DNA of 64,000 nt from Pegea sp. RAD2-039 (taxonomy: Eukaryota; Chordata; Thaliacea; Salpida; Salpidae). Of this stretch, positions 34,997-49,210 are shown piece by piece. Made by a program: the position numbers and the translations under genes. Below the pieces are notes generated by a model that searched no databases, was not told the DNA's origin, and saw only the letters and a list, made by a program, of their open reading frames with translations. Numbering within the stretch: position 1 is the first letter of the stretch; each line of letters starts with the position of its first letter. Location: the NCBI GenBank assembly GCA_034620365.1, contig JAQGEQ010000146.1, forward strand, positions 1 to 64,000. The letters are read 5' to 3'.

Positions 34997-37900
34997 CAGT
35001 TTAGTTTCAACTTTCTGAGAGTTTATTTTTCTAAGAAAATTTTTATAATGCAGTTTTTCATGAAAATATTTTCAACAAAAATTCTATTTTCGCTGAGAAA
35101 AATATAATTTAGTAAATCTTAAAAGACAAGTTTAATAAACAAAAAGTAAAGATTTATATAAACTCTAATTGCTTATAACACTCAAATCAAACTTCCTATT
35201 TTTCTACATGAAAATTTGAAAGTTGAACATAAAACTTTTTTCAAATTTTCAAAAAAAAATTTAAGACTTTTTATAAAATATCAAACAAAAAAAATTTCAT
35301 TAAATTATTACAAAAAGTTTAGATGTTTATCAATTGTTCTTTGAGACTTTTTTTAAAGTAATAATACTAAGAAAAGATTCTAAAAAGAGATATTGAAATG
35401 AATATTAGCTGAAATTAAATATCACTAAAATTATGAGAACACATTTTTAGCTTAACTCAATATAATAATAAATACGATAATAATAAAATTTAATTTAAAG
35501 AATACTAAATGATTGATGATATAAAATAGATCAAATAAAAATATCTAATGAAAATTATGATCTTAATTTCATACAAAAAACTTTTCTTTATGGTTTAAAA
35601 GCTTGAATAATTCAAAAATACAATTTTAAAACGTTTTGAAAAATTATATATAGTTATTAAACAGATTTATCATTTATTTAAAAATTCTATATCTATCAAT
35701 TTGATATCCTAAAGTAGTTTAAAAAATCTCAAAATTTAATATCAATAAAAAGAATTGTTCTGGTTATAAAAATTACTTCACCAAAAAATGTAAAAACTAA
35801 AAAAAAATATTCAAAAATAAATTAACAAAGTGAAAAAAACACATTATTCACAGATAAAAACAATTGACAAATTTGATAAAAAATATTCTTTTATTTCAAT
35901 TAATTCTAAAAAATTTCAATATTTTAAAAGAAGTTTATAGAATGAAAGCAGCTTCTACAAAGTAGAAAACTTGGAAGAAATAGTTTCTAAAAAAGACAAA
36001 CATCTTGGTATATATCGTCATAATATCAAAACTTGCCGCGATAAAGACTACAAAAATGGCTTAAACAGATTATAAATTAGTTTATTTAATAAAGAGGCAT
36101 AAAGTTCATTTATTTAAGCGCAATTTTTTTGATTTATGATACAAAAAATCATTTAATTGACCAAATTAAAATATTTAATTTATTTTTTTTAGGCTCAAGT
36201 ACTGTTTCTTGATGTTCAAATTTATTTAAACTAATCAGGATTTTAAAGACATTATACATGTAATCTTCGTAATAGCTTTTTTAAGTTCGTAATGAATTTT
36301 AAATGTGACTTTTTTCCATTTTAAATCGCTTTTAGTTCGTTAAATAACTGAAATAATTGAAACCTTTAAACTATTTTTGTTACATTTTTATTTGTTGCTT
36401 ACTTATTTCTAACTTAATAAAACTTTATCAACTATAAATCTACTATTTGTGAGAATGTGTGTTAGCGAGAGGTTCTTTTTTCAGGTACCCTCCTTCGCAT
36501 TTATTGAAATAAATGAATGACAAATTATTTTTAGTAATTAAATTGAAACGCACTTCTTTAAATATCAATCTAAATATTTTTAAAATTGAAATATTATGAT
36601 CGGACTTTTTTATCGGTAGTGGTTCAAGGTCCGAAAATAATAATAGCCAAAATCGGCCATAAACAGCCATACTGAAGGTCCTAAGATAGTGTATAGATAA
36701 CCAATAAACAAAGAAAAGAATACAATATAAAAAATATAAGCAAAATGAGCGATAGTGGTTTAAGATACAGGTTTAAAGAAGCAATCACGTTTTTGTCTTT
36801 ACATCTTCAATATATTCTTACTGGATGTGGTTGCTTATGATTTCGACTTAATGTTTATTAGCGACGTGGAGATCTGAAGCTAGTGTACACACGATAAATA
36901 ACAATAATGAAATGTGTACGAAAGATACATCAAGAAAAAGTGACAGAAAAACGGTATAAAATTATATAAAATATCACATTTTACCCCTTAACGTTTATAA
37001 GTAATAAATTACTGGGTGATAGTGAAAAATTGGCTTTTTGTCATTTTGTACCGATACCTAATTATACTTCACAGATTTTAAATTTTAAAAAAGAGATTTA
37101 GAATTATTTTTTCTTTCAATTTAAAAGCAAGGTTCATAACCAATATATCAAATACTTAAAAAAAGGCTTTTGTTGAAGCAATAACTTAAAAGGTTCAGTT
37201 TCAATTTTAGTAAAAGTTCAAATAAACACATCAGTTGCATTTAGGTTACAAATGTGTCTACTTTGAGGCTTATTTAAATAATGTTTAATAATGAATTATT
37301 CTAAGTTGTAGTGAACTTTTCTTTAAGTAACATAATCTTTAATTATTAAAGATTTTGAAAATGGTTAACTTTAGTTTGAATACTTATTATTGACTTAATA
37401 TTCAAAAATTCTTTAAGTTGGTGCTTTTGAGACTACAATTTTTGGAGTATATCGTTAAACTGTTGAAAATATAATTTTAAATAATTTTTCTTTGTGTAGC
37501 AAAAGTTATTTTTGTAGTTATTTTACATATACTTTACAAACAGAAATGTAATAAAAATGTTTTTGTAAACACGTAGAAGTCGGGTTTGTTTGTTTGTTTG
37601 TTGCAAACTTCAACTTGTCAAGTTATATTTGTCTATAAACAAGTTGTTTCCTGTACATGCTACTTCATTAGCCAATCACAACCTGAAGATTTTCGAAATG
37701 TATCTTCTGATATTGAAAATCAGGGTATAAAGTATAAATTTTCTTTTATTCATGATTAATTTTCACATCAATAAATACCTTTTTTGTAAAACAAAAACAC
37801 TTTGACGAAATGTTTTGATCTATTACTTTCTAAATAGTAATAAAATGTTTTCTTAGATCCTATGAAGGGGTATCTTTTAAATAAGTTTGTTTAACTTGTA

Positions 37901-38668
37901 TTTCTTTTAAGTTAAACCAAGTCTAGCAAGTTTTATTATTAGAAAACAATTTGCTTTACATTATTTTTAATTCTAGTGAACTTTACAAGCATTTTTAAAT
38001 CTTAAAAAAATTCTTGAATTTTATGTACAACGAATGAATTTTATCAGACTAATGCATAACTAATAAGATTACCTTTTTTCTATTTTTAATGTAAAAAGTG
38101 AATTATGATATTTATAAAAAAATACATCAAATAAGATACATTTAGTTTGAACTAAAATTAAAGATTATTTCCCACAATTAACGATTTTTAAAACAAAACT
38201 CTGGTTTGCAAAAGAGTATTAATGATAAATATTTTGCTAAAAATTACTTTTTTAAAGAATATATTTTGAATATTTTTGACGAACCCTTTTAACGAAAAAT
38301 TTTTGAAAAATCATCTTAACTGTAATCTTTGAAGGTAGTCATTTATAACCATTAAATCTCATATTAAAATCTAAATACATTAAAATGTAAATAGATTTTG
38401 TTTATTACAAGAAACTAAAAGGTTGAATTAAATCTTTACTAAGACTGTTATTAATAGACAAAGCAAAAAGACTAATGTTGTGGTTAAAAAACAGAACTCC
38501 TAGTATGTCATGTTTGCAAAAGAGAAACCGTTTGTTTTGAAAGGTATTAATTATTCACTGGTTTATATAAGTAAAAAATATGGGTAGAAAGCAAAGTTGT
38601 TTGCATGAAAAAGCATATAAGTAAGATTTATCAAATATTCTTCATCATATTCATCTAATGGAATAAAG
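34997..38668. other. AT-rich intergenic DNA, 3.7 kb
   Basis: No gene seen. It contains one inverted-orientation copy of the dispersed hairpin repeat (36440-36520) and a short GTTT microsatellite near 37590. A TATA-like TTTATATAAG at about 38561 lies about 100 bases before the next gene's ATG. Confidence 0.6.
36440..36520 (-). repeat. dispersed hairpin repeat, copy 3
   Basis: Read on minus: CAATAAATGCGAAGGAGGGT, then ACCTGAAAAAAGAACCTCTC, then GCTAACACACATTCTCACA. The downstream CACACATTCT also follows copy 2. Confidence 0.65.
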
Positions 38669-40107
38669 ATGTCTTTCGTTGAAAAAATGCTCTTAGTTGC
38701 TTCATTTTTTTTTATTTCTTATACATGCAATGCTGTTACAAGTAAGATTTATTTTCATTAATTATTAGTTTCTATATTTTATGATCAAAATTAACTAACA
38801 TTTTACAGAAAAGCTCAAAGAGAAAACATATATGAAGCTTTTAAGTTATAATTTTTCTAGTTTTTTAGTGTTAGTAATATATAAACTTAAAAACTGATTT
38901 ATATGTTAGTCAAAAAGATTTATTAAAGGGGTTTTAGAGCTATTTAATCATGGTTACCTCCTCTTTCATAAAACTCTATTCTTTTTATTGAAATTAATTT
39001 TTATCAATAGACAACTTTCAATATAAGTTAGATGGGAATATTTTTAAATGATTCGATTCATTTTAAATTGTTAATTTATTTGATAATGTATCTAAAGTTT
39101 CATATTGAATAATGATATTTTAGCTTAACTAAAAGTCATGATTAAATATCTGAAGTAATTAAACTTTAACTTAGTTTATCTGAAAGTTCTAAAGAAACAT
39201 TTAATTTATTAATATTATAAATAAATTATTATTTATATATATATATATATTATTTAATATAAATAAAAATTTTTTCTAATTTTTAGTTTTTTTTTCAAAA
39301 GTAAAACTTTAAAAATATAAATGTCATTAAACATTTATAAAAAACTATAATAAATATTTGAAACAAATTTATATGCTATTTTTGTAAGCTAATGTATTGT
39401 TTGAATAATTAATTAATGTTATGTATTCAAACAAATACTTCCCTTAATCTGTTGTAGTTAGTTCTTAAAAGGGATCGTTTAACTTCTAAAATATTTAATT
39501 CTTGTAAAACAAAGTGTTTACTGTGACAATAAAAAGCAAAAAAATACAAAGTTTGAATTTACTAGTTTTAAAATGTCCATAAATTTAAATACCGTTCTTT
39601 CGATGACATCTTACATGTATTATATTTTTCTAAACTTTATAAACAGTTAAAGATACTGATTAATTCTATCAAATATGTATAAGATTTATATCTAGCCTAC
39701 TACAACTTCTCATTAGAAAGCATATTCTAAATTTTAGCTAAGGACGACGTCTGGTTGCCATGGATACAAAGCTGGTTAATTAACCAATGGTCAGAACAGC
39801 AGCCTTTTAATAAAATGGTTTGCAAAAATGTTTAATTTTTCACCAAATATTTTTGTAATAAACTTAACTCGTTTTGCAGAGTACATTAGAACCTAAAATA
39901 AATGTCTTGACAAAACTTTACAGGTAAATATTGGTTAAACCTCAAGATGTTGTAAATTTTGTTTAATTATTTTTTATGACTTGCAGACAGTATTATGAAG
40001 ACAAATTTGATAAACCTAAATTTGATAAATTTAATAAAGAAGAAAACGAAGTAAAGGAAGATTTTGAAAAGAGATATTTTAGTCATATATTCAAGCGTAG
40101 ACCATAA
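38669..40107 (+). CDS. short secreted protein with C-terminal dibasic sites
   Basis: Four exons with consistent phases: 38669-38741, 39738-39817, 39880-39923 and 39987-40107, about 105 residues in all. Exon 1 encodes a typical signal peptide (MLLVASFFFISYTCNA). The mature part begins with an acidic and Trp-rich segment (DDVWLPWIQSW, NQWSEQQP). It continues as a charged, Lys/Asp/Phe-rich helix and ends EKRYFSHIFKRRP. The final KR and KRR pairs bracket a six-residue segment, as in prohormones, but there is no Gly for amidation. I do not recognise a family; a peptide-hormone precursor or a small secreted effector are both possible. The 1-kb first intron is the longest in the gene. Confidence 0.6.
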
Positions 40108-42211
40108 TTAAGTAATTTTCTCGGGAAACACTTATTTTACTTTTCGCAGCATTTTAACCAACACAAGTTTATAGTTTTTAATCAAATTAAAATAAATGTA
40201 ATTTACGAATAAATTATTTTTAACAGTTTTTGTGTACAAAGTTTTGTATCGTATTTTATAATGTGATAAATCCATTAAAGTTTATAGAATGATAACCAAT
40301 AAAAAATATATTTTTAAATTTATAATATTTTGTAAATAATAATTGATAATCGATTAATTAATGAAAATAAAATCTAAAACTAAATGTTTAAGCTTATATA
40401 GACTAAACAACTTTTTATATTCTTTTTATTGATGAAATTCTAAACAGATTTCCAAATAAGTTTTTCTTTTAGTCTTGCATGAAACAAATAAATGATTGTG
40501 CTAAATACAACTTTTTTTTTCGATCTAAGAGATTTTTTGTGGAGATGTATAAGTGATTATAGTAAAGATCAGTAAATGTTGTACACTTATAGATAAGAGC
40601 TACTTGAATATTAAGTTCAAAAATAAAAAAAATATTCATGGTGAGCTTACAATGTGAAATGCTTAATAATTTTTTCCATGATAGAAAACGCAAAACATAG
40701 TAATAGCATATAATAAACAGACTTTAATCGAGTTAATTAGTTTTTACAGAAGTAAAGATGCTTTCAAAAACATTTAAAAGCTAATTTAATACAAAAAAGG
40801 TTTATTGAATATTTCAATCATAAGAAAAATAAAAGCCTTTGACTGCTTCTGTATAGTTTACTAAAAGTAAAAAGAGTTTTTAAGTTTAATTATTTAAAGA
40901 CTCATAAATCGATAACATCAGTTAAAACAGCCTTTTTACTTTACTCAGTGAGATAGGAAACATATTTTCTAATAGAACCACAAATCAACTTTTAGCCCGC
41001 AAGAGCTACACCATTTTATTTTTAAGTGTTTTTTTATGCAATCGGCAAAAGCTAGAAGCAAAATAAAACTCATAGAGTTAAGTTTTCAAGTTTCACGCAT
41101 TTTATCAATTTTAATTTTTAATTTTGCTTTAAATTTAGTCTTCTGATGTTTTAAGAAGTTAAAAAATGTTTTCCCAAATTGTAAACAGAGATCTTTTAGA
41201 ATCTAGAAAAATCTTCAATAAAAATTTAGTTGAATTTAAATTTGTAAAAAATAAAGTTTAATATTTTAGCTTCTTAATTTTTTCTAGTGATCTGATAAAG
41301 TGAACAGAAAGAAATGAAGCAGCCTCTTGTTGAAACTTAGACTTAAATTCTAATTTTATATTTTATATCCTGATTCTGTAAACTTTAATTATTATTTTTA
41401 AATATTTTAACTAACGTTGAATCTAAGAAATTTAAATTTTTTATAAATATATTATATTTTATAAACTTTTTTTATTTTGTCATCTTTTAGACCCTACAGC
41501 TTTTTGTAGAAATCCGATAGTAACTATTTTATTAATATCTTTATCAATAATAAATGGGGAGTTTCTGTTTTTTGTTGATTTTTGTTATTAATTACGAAAT
41601 TAATTCTAAATTAATTAATTTATTATAAATAAATTCTTAATATAACATTCCTAAACTCGTTCCTGAAGGTTCTTATATATTTTCAGTTTAAAGCAAATTT
41701 ATTTTTTTTTAATAATGCTCCAATGATAAAGGTCAATGAATAAAAATAAAATGTTGAAAATTATCGATTATTAGTTGATAAATAATTTCGATTTTTTTAT
41801 TTCTTAAATAATTTTGAGACTATCTAATAGTAAAGTATTGACATACTAAGTACTTTTCCAGATGTAGCAAAAATGATGTAAGTAAAGAATAAAAATATTT
41901 TTATTGTAATCAGGATAATTTTGTCAAAGTGTACTGATACACTTATAGGTTTAACCGAGCTTAAAATATTTTTAAGTAAAGTAATTTTAAATCAAAACTA
42001 TTAAATAATTGTTAGAAAATAAATTATTGAGTTTTTTTATATTATTTTTTACATTTATTTACGTTTTTAAGAAGTAAACTAATTGTCCTGTTAAAGCCAA
42101 AATAGGTGTGTTAGTTTTGCAATGGCTGCAAACTTCTTACAGAAAATCTCAAAGTTTGTTTTTCATTTATAGGAATCACTATTTAATGTGATATAATCCT
42201 TTAAATATATA
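40108..42211. other. AT-rich intergenic DNA, 2.1 kb
   Basis: Nothing recognisable. The minus ORF at 40469-40693 has no ATG-led protein character or splice context. Confidence 0.6.
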
Positions 42212-44542
42212 ATGCTTGCCAAATTTAATAAAAAAATTGGATGTCAGTCCTTTTCTAATCTCTATATTTCGTTCAGGTATATTTTTATATATTTTTTATT
42301 ATTATTTAGGCATTTTTAATTTTTTTTTTAATTATTTGATAAAGTTGTAATTAATTATGTTTATTTATTTAGCAAATTATAATATTGTTATTGATTTAAA
42401 TTATTTTTAAAGACAGACATTGGCTTATTTTGTTCAATTAAACTTGTACTAGACATTTCCTACAAAATATATTTATTTTTATTAATTATTAAAACTTTTT
42501 TTTTAATTTCAAATCTGTTTTTGTTGTCTTTAAACATTTAAAGTTCAGTTTTAAAAGAATTTTATTTAGAAAATTTGTTGTACAGATAATCACATAAAAT
42601 ATAATTTTACTAATACGGTAATAATAATATCTACAATTAAATTACTGAAATATTTATAAAATTAATTAATTTTTATTTTAACTATTACAACTATAATTTA
42701 TTTAAAGAATAAATTCTGAAATATTTTTACAGAAATCTAAAAACAAGCAATAATATCTCATATACAATTTTGGAAGATGACAATAATAAAAATGATGTAC
42801 CTGTTCTTCTAGCTCATGGGGCATTGGGCAATAAAAAGAATTTTAATACAATTGCAAAAAGATTGTCTGTGGAACTAAAAAGACCTGTAATTTTTTTATT
42901 ATCAACTTTAAATTGAATTTTATGATTTTAAAATATTATTTAGATAATCACATATGATGCTAGGAACCATGGTAATAGCAAACACTCAAGTGATATGTCT
43001 TTAAAAGCAATGTGTGATGATGTTGAAGAGTTATTACAAGAAGTTAATAAAGAAAAATGTGTCTTTGTTGGACATAGTTTAGGTGGAAGGACTTCTATGT
43101 ACGTGGCATTACATAAAGTAAGTTTTCTGAATTTCATTTTTATGATTTTCTAAGTTCTATCTTCCTAGTAAATCTATGTTAGTCTCAAAGTTTTTATCTG
43201 TTAGTTTTTAAAACTAATTAAATTAATTAATATTAGATTAAATTTGGATTAAACAGATTTTTTACTTAAAAACAAGTTTAGATAGATATTTAAAACAAAT
43301 TAAAAGTTTATTTATTTATTATAATAGACGCTAAGGAGGGTGCCTGAAGAGAGCACCTCTCGCTTATCATATTAATATAATAAGTTAGAAATATAGAAAG
43401 AAAAAGATACATGGCATTTCAGTAGTCCCCAAACAATATAACAGTTAATAATTTGAAAATTTAATTGAAATAAAGTTTATTTCAAGCATTGTAAATGCTT
43501 TATATATGTTAATATAGGGGCAAAAAATAAAGGTGGAAATAGAAATATGATTTATGCAACAGAAAAAGCACAATTTAACAAATTTAAGTTTCAATATTTA
43601 AAAAAAATAAGCTTCATTATTTGAATATTTATTTTTATTTATTCGATGAAATAATATTATGAGTAATTCTAATACCTAAAGCTTTTAAATGATGTAAAAA
43701 GTGACGAACTAAATTACTCATCTATAAATTTTAAATTTTTTAGCCACATCTAATTGAAGATTTAGTGATTGTGGATATGCCTCTAAATCTGGTGCCTGGT
43801 CCTCGATGTAATTTTATTAAATTATTTTTTATATTTTTAAGATATATGAAAAGATCTTTTTATTTTCTTCAGCTATTTTTGTATTTTTTTTTTCATATTC
43901 TTTAGTGCTTGATGTAAGAGCTGTATAATTTATCATCTGCAGTCGTGATAAAATAAAAATTAAATTTTAGCGTCTTTAATGGTGTTTTTGGAAGCAATGA
44001 AACAAGTCAAACTGAATGATGCAACCAGTTTAGGTAAAGCTAGACTACTAGCAGATCGTCAATTGAAGCCTTATGTTAGAGTAAGTAACAACTGAACTCA
44101 ATTTCAAACTTGTTCATCAACTTTGAACTTGACAGGATGAAGTCATTCGACAATTCATTCTGACAAACCTTGAAAAAAGCGAAAATGGAAACATTCAGTG
44201 GAAATGTAACGTAGATGCCCTAATCTCACATTTTAATGACCCAGACACAAATATCGTCACATCTGAAGCTGTGGTTCCCTATCAAAGTCGATGTCTGTTT
44301 CTATGCGGGAGTAATTCAAACTATGTCAAGTAAGTCCTCTTAAGGAGATGGATTTCTACCATCAATAATTTGACATTTTTCTTTTTAGTGTCAACGAATA
44401 TTCAGCAATCAAATCAGTCTTTCCACGTGCATCTATCACACATGTACCTGATTGTGGTCATTGGGTACATTTTGAAAAGCCAAATGAGTTTCTACAAATT
44501 GTTAAAGACTATCTAACACCACGTTGGTTGAATATTTTTTGA
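42212..44542 (+). CDS. ABHD11: alpha/beta hydrolase, ABHD11-like
   Basis: Seven exons: 42212-42276, 42733-42886, 42944-43117, 43744-43807, 43971-44080, 44136-44329 and 44389-44542, all phase-consistent. Exon 1 encodes a basic, Ser/Phe-rich leader (MLAKFNKKIGCQSF) that fits a mitochondrial presequence, where ABHD11 resides. The core shows PVLLAHGALGNKKNF (oxyanion loop), TYDARNHGNSKHS and the nucleophile elbow VGHSLGGRTSM. It also has IVDMPLN, corresponding to the family's acid region, LFLCGSNSNYV, and the catalytic His in CGHWVHFEKP. This arrangement is that of ABHD11 (serine hydrolase linked to the oxoglutarate dehydrogenase complex). Intron 3 carries a copy of the dispersed hairpin repeat. 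Confidence 0.93.
43305..43460 (+). repeat. dispersed hairpin repeat, copy 4 (in ABHD11 intron)
   Basis: AATAGACGCTAAGGAGGGTG, then CCTGAAGAGAGCACCTCTCG, followed after about 60 bases by ATACATGGCATTTCAGTA and AACAGTTAATAATTT. The latter parts are shared with copy 1 near 3410-3460, so the element is at least about 150 bases long. Confidence 0.7.
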
Positions 44543-45581
44543 AAACACAACAAGAAATATTTAATTATCGATTAGAATAATTTTTAAAGTTTTTCTAAAT
44601 TATCTAGTTTGAAAATGTTGATGTAAATTTGTTATTTGTAAATTATCAAAATAAATTCTCAAATTATTGCTAAATTTCTGTTAAATATTTCGAAAATACT
44701 TCAGTGAAAAAAATCAGGAGGACATAAATGATCAGATCTTTTCTAGATCTTTTTGTTGAGACTAATTTTTACATATTTAAAAAATTCATTCAATAAATTA
44801 AAAGATTTCAAAATTATTTTTCACAACAAATTTATACAACTGATAAACTAAAATCTTTTTAAAACTGTCTTTTAAACAAACAATTAAATTTTTAATTACA
44901 AATTTCTAAACACAAAACTCAAACTTTAAAATCAATTTTAAGAAATATCTTTTTTTACAGAGGAATGAATTCACAAAAGACGATTTTGTAAAAAAATCTT
45001 CCAATTTTCTGATGACTTGTAGCAAAACAACAAAATAAACGCTTCTAGTACTTGCTTCAATATTATTAATCATAATATAATTTGTTTGTTGCCTTATATT
45101 ATTCTCTTGCTGTATTTATGCTTTTTCATTAGTTCTGTGAAAATTGTGACAATTATTTTTCCTAAGTTAGTTTACACAAAGCACTATTATATTGAACAAA
45201 GTATTTCAGTTTATCTTTAATTAAAATATCATTTATTTTTCTTCTTTATTACTTTTTAGATTGAACTGTTTCAGTTTTGTTTTGACTTAAATGTTTTATC
45301 TTAAAGATCTTCAATTAACATATAATCTCTGTAAGATCATAAGGAGTTTTTATAAAATATATAATTAAATGTAAATTATCAAGCTTGTTCAGTTTTTAGT
45401 TGTATAAAACAAATTAGAAACTTTTTTTAAACTAACTTTTTAAAACCAATTAATTTCTATTATTAAAAATTAACAACTTCATACATATAATACAAAAGCA
45501 TCAGATGTTTCCAATTCTAAAAAAAATTTACAACATAATTGAGAAATCAATTTCAGTAAATTTATTTCAACATCAGAACGA
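44543..45581. other. intergenic DNA between convergent ABHD11 and HYKK genes
   Basis: AT-rich 3' flanks. No gene or repeat seen. Confidence 0.6.
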
Positions 45582-47279
45582 TTACAAAGTCTTCTGAATT
45601 TCATTTTTCCAAATTTCCATGATAACATCTGAACCTTTTTCAAACATATCTTCAAGTAAGGGTTTACAAAGACTTGAATGGAAAAACAACAGATCATTAT
45701 CAACTATTAGGTCTTTAGGATGAGTGTATGACATAACTAAAGAAACACAAAATCTAGAAGCAACTGAAAGATAAAGAACTTCCAATTCAGTTTCAGTTAA
45801 AGGAAACAACAAATTATAACCGGCTAACACCTTTCCACCAACCATCCAACAATCATTATGACCTCTACCATTGCAAGTTGTTATCATATACATCATACAT
45901 ATAGCTAACTCAAAAACATAATACCCAAAATGAGAATCTTCAAAATCAAATAACCCAAAACCTTTTTTGATTTCTTCTAAATCTGCGTTCTCTTTAGTCA
46001 CTAATTCATGAGATATTTCAGTAATATTAAGATCATTAGTATCTCCGTGAATTAGACCTTTATAAAATACAAGTTTCTAAAATTTATCACAAAATAACTT
46101 TTCTGATATTTACCTTTACGCAAAGATGTTAATTTGTTTAAAACTTTAGCTTCAAACTGATCCAAGAAAAACTTTACAATATTCAACAAGTTTTCATCTT
46201 TTACAAGATGAAGATAGTTTCGGAGTAAGAGAGTGTTTTGAATCAAGAAAACGGAGCTATCATCTCTCTTCAATTCAATTTGATTTTGAAAAATCTAAAA
46301 AATTTTATGAGATTATAAATAAGTAAATAATAGTTAAAAACTAACTTTTAAACAGTTGTTCATGTCTGCAACATATTTCCCCAAATTGAAAGCAGCAGTT
46401 TTGTTTTCTGTCAGATTAAACTTTGTTAACCCGAGAACAGAACCAGGAACAAAGCTGATCAGTTCATCACTTACATCATTAGATAATCCCTTATCAAAGA
46501 CATATTTGAAAATCTCTGTTTAAAAAGTTGTAATTTTGGAAGACTTTTTTTTAAGAATTTAATTCTAAATTATTTTGATTTTATTTAATTGATGTATAAA
46601 TAAATTGTTGCGTTTCAAATAAAATATTATTTAAGTCTTATGGCTTCAAGTGAAATTTATACATACATTTTAATATAGGTTAAAAATTATTTAAATCCAT
46701 AAAATTCAATTTTAATAATTTTGAATCTAAATTAATATCGAATTGAACTTTTCAACAAAAACATATTTATTTGGACCTAAAAAGTATTTTTACTAAAATG
46801 TTAATAATTAACAAAAACTTGATGTTACATAATCTCAGAATTAATAAATATATTTGATTTAAAATCAACTAAACGAAAAGTTAAATAAATTTTACTTTAT
46901 GAAATTTCTATAAAAAATTCCTGATATTTAATTGAAATAATATTTCCTCACCTATTTCTTCTTGTTTGATATTTAGTCTTCGTAAACAAGGCAAAGGAAC
47001 TTTAAACCCATTTTTGTATAAATGGTTAAGAGCTTGGTTAATTAGATCATCTTCAAAATATTTCATTTAATTATTATTGTTCTTAGTTAAATGTTTGAAA
47101 TTTTTACCTCTGTTGTTATCAACTTTTGAAAACTTAACTTTGAAAACAAATTTTTCTTTAGTTTCATAGTTTTCCGCTAAAAAGTTTATTTTATCCCCAT
47201 ATCCACTCAATTTTTTAATTTTAGTGATATTTTTACCGTACAAAGTAAAAATATCATTTATACAAAATTGAAAATCCAT
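45582..47279 (-). CDS. HYKK: hydroxylysine kinase-like aminoglycoside phosphotransferase family protein
   Basis: Five exons: 47279-47108, 47050-46952, 46515-46346, 46294-46114 and 46057-45582, all phase-consistent. The N-lobe has LSGYGDKINF and KFVFKVKF. The middle has FVPGSVLG. The catalytic loop is LIHGDTNDLNI and the metal-binding region is FGLFDFEDSHFGYYVFELAI, followed by GGKVLAGYN and SRFCVSLVMSYT, as in hydroxylysine kinase (AGPHD1). That enzyme phosphorylates 5-hydroxylysine in lysine and collagen breakdown. The second exon uses a TTTTGAAG acceptor. Confidence 0.92.
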
Positions 47280-49210
47280 TAGTTAAGTTAGAAACAAATT
47301 ACTAATTAATTGAAATGATAAATATTTGATATTTAAAATGTAAACATTAAAAAGTATTGAATGAAAATTATTTCTTAAAAACTGAAATATTTTTTTTATA
47401 AGAAATTCAAGAAAACTCTTTTTGCTTTAAACTTTGTTGATTTTATCTTGTTTCAAAAACATCATTAAAAAACGTTTTGAAAAGATCAAAAAGATATCTA
47501 AAAATACTTATAAAAATAAATATAAATTTTTACCTTATATCCTTTTTTAAATCTTTAAACTAAATTCATAAAACTGCTAAAAAAAAAAACTTTTATACAT
47601 TTTAAAATCTTTGTTAAATATAACTTCATCTATAAGTTAAGTAAGACCACTCTATATTTAACCAACAAAATGTTTTTATGGTTTTATTTTTAGTAATACG
47701 AGCTGTTGAATAAGAGAGAAATCAGAAAAAAGTTGACATCATTTTTGCATATTTGCTTACGCAAAAGCTTTTCTTTTAACAATGTTAAAGGTCAATCAAA
47801 AATTTAAATTCTAAATTTTCATTTTAATTAAGCTTAAAATGAAATAAAAAATTTATTTAAATAAAAGATAAACTTTGTTTTAATTTTTTTGTCATTTAAT
47901 GCTTATCATTATTAATATATCATCAACATATATTCATTAAAACCCATTATTATTGATATATTTGTTGCAATATTTATTTAATTATTTAATTTAATTACTT
48001 TTGTTCAATAGTTATTTATTCTTTATTGTCTGCTTTGTTATATCAGATTATGTTAAATGTTAGTTTACTCTAAAAGTACTTCAAGCAAAGCTACTAAATT
48101 TAATAAAATATAACATGAAGATAACAAAAGACTTTATCACACTTTAAACAAAAGTAAAAATTAGTTTTGAAAAATAATAAAATATTTTTAAACCAAACGA
48201 AAGTAACTAATAAGCATAGAAAAAGAAAATGCAAAATATCTCATCAGCAATTCTGTTCTTTCATCAAATAATAAATGTGAAATTTTAAAGCTAGTATTAG
48301 AAAGCATAATGTTTATATATACCCAATTGGAGATATCTTAAAATTATAACTTGTCTAACAAAATACTTAATAGTTACAGATATAATTTTTAAGAATGAGT
48401 AAGATTAAACTTAATTTTCTATATTTTTAATCATTTATATTTAAAAAAAAATATAGTTTTAACTATTTTACACAAAAACCATTTTGTCGTAAAAAAATGT
48501 AGAAAAAAAGGTTAGGGTAAGTCCCTAACATGCCTCACTATAATATACTTTGTTCTAACGTAATGTGAAATCCATACCGGTTAGATAGCTTCCCGTCTTT
48601 TACAAATAATTTTTTAAGTGGTTTTTGTAAAGTTTCGGTAATTTTAAGCAACTGGTTGTTTAATTTGTTGCTATGTAAGTTTTTTTGTTTTTATAGAAGT
48701 TATTTTTTTTAATATCACTTCAATTTTTAAGAATATTGTTTAATTTTTATGCAATTTATGTTCAGCAATTGTAGAAAATTTACATTTATGTCTTATTTGT
48801 ACATCAATTCTGATTTCATATGAAATTTTTATATAAAATTTTGTATTAAAATAATTATTTAAGGAAATATTTTTAAAATAATTTATTTTTATAAAAGTCT
48901 TATGAATGAAAATTATCTGTTTTCTATTAGTTTTATAAAAAATATTCTAAAAAAGTTTTTATTATAAAATATTTCAGTTGATAAAAATATTGTTTAAAAT
49001 TAGTATAAATTTTGGAATTGTTAAATAATCTAAAATATTTAATAAAAAACTATTCTTTACAAAGTTAAACTTTTTTTTCATAAAACTGGAATTTAAATTT
49101 CAGATATTTATTCTTTTATAACCCAGCAATTTCTAGAAAACTGAAAATATTCTAGAATATGAATATAAGCTTAAATTTTTTTGAGCCTACAAAATCAAAT
49201 TTCAACAATT
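47280..49210. other. AT-rich intergenic DNA, 1.9 kb
   Basis: It lies between the divergent HYKK (minus) and TRPM (plus) starts, so both promoters are probably here. No distinctive motif found. Confidence 0.55.

Noticed and set aside
36443..36670. 75-codon minus-strand ORF
   Set aside because: It overlaps a dispersed repeat copy and is open by chance.
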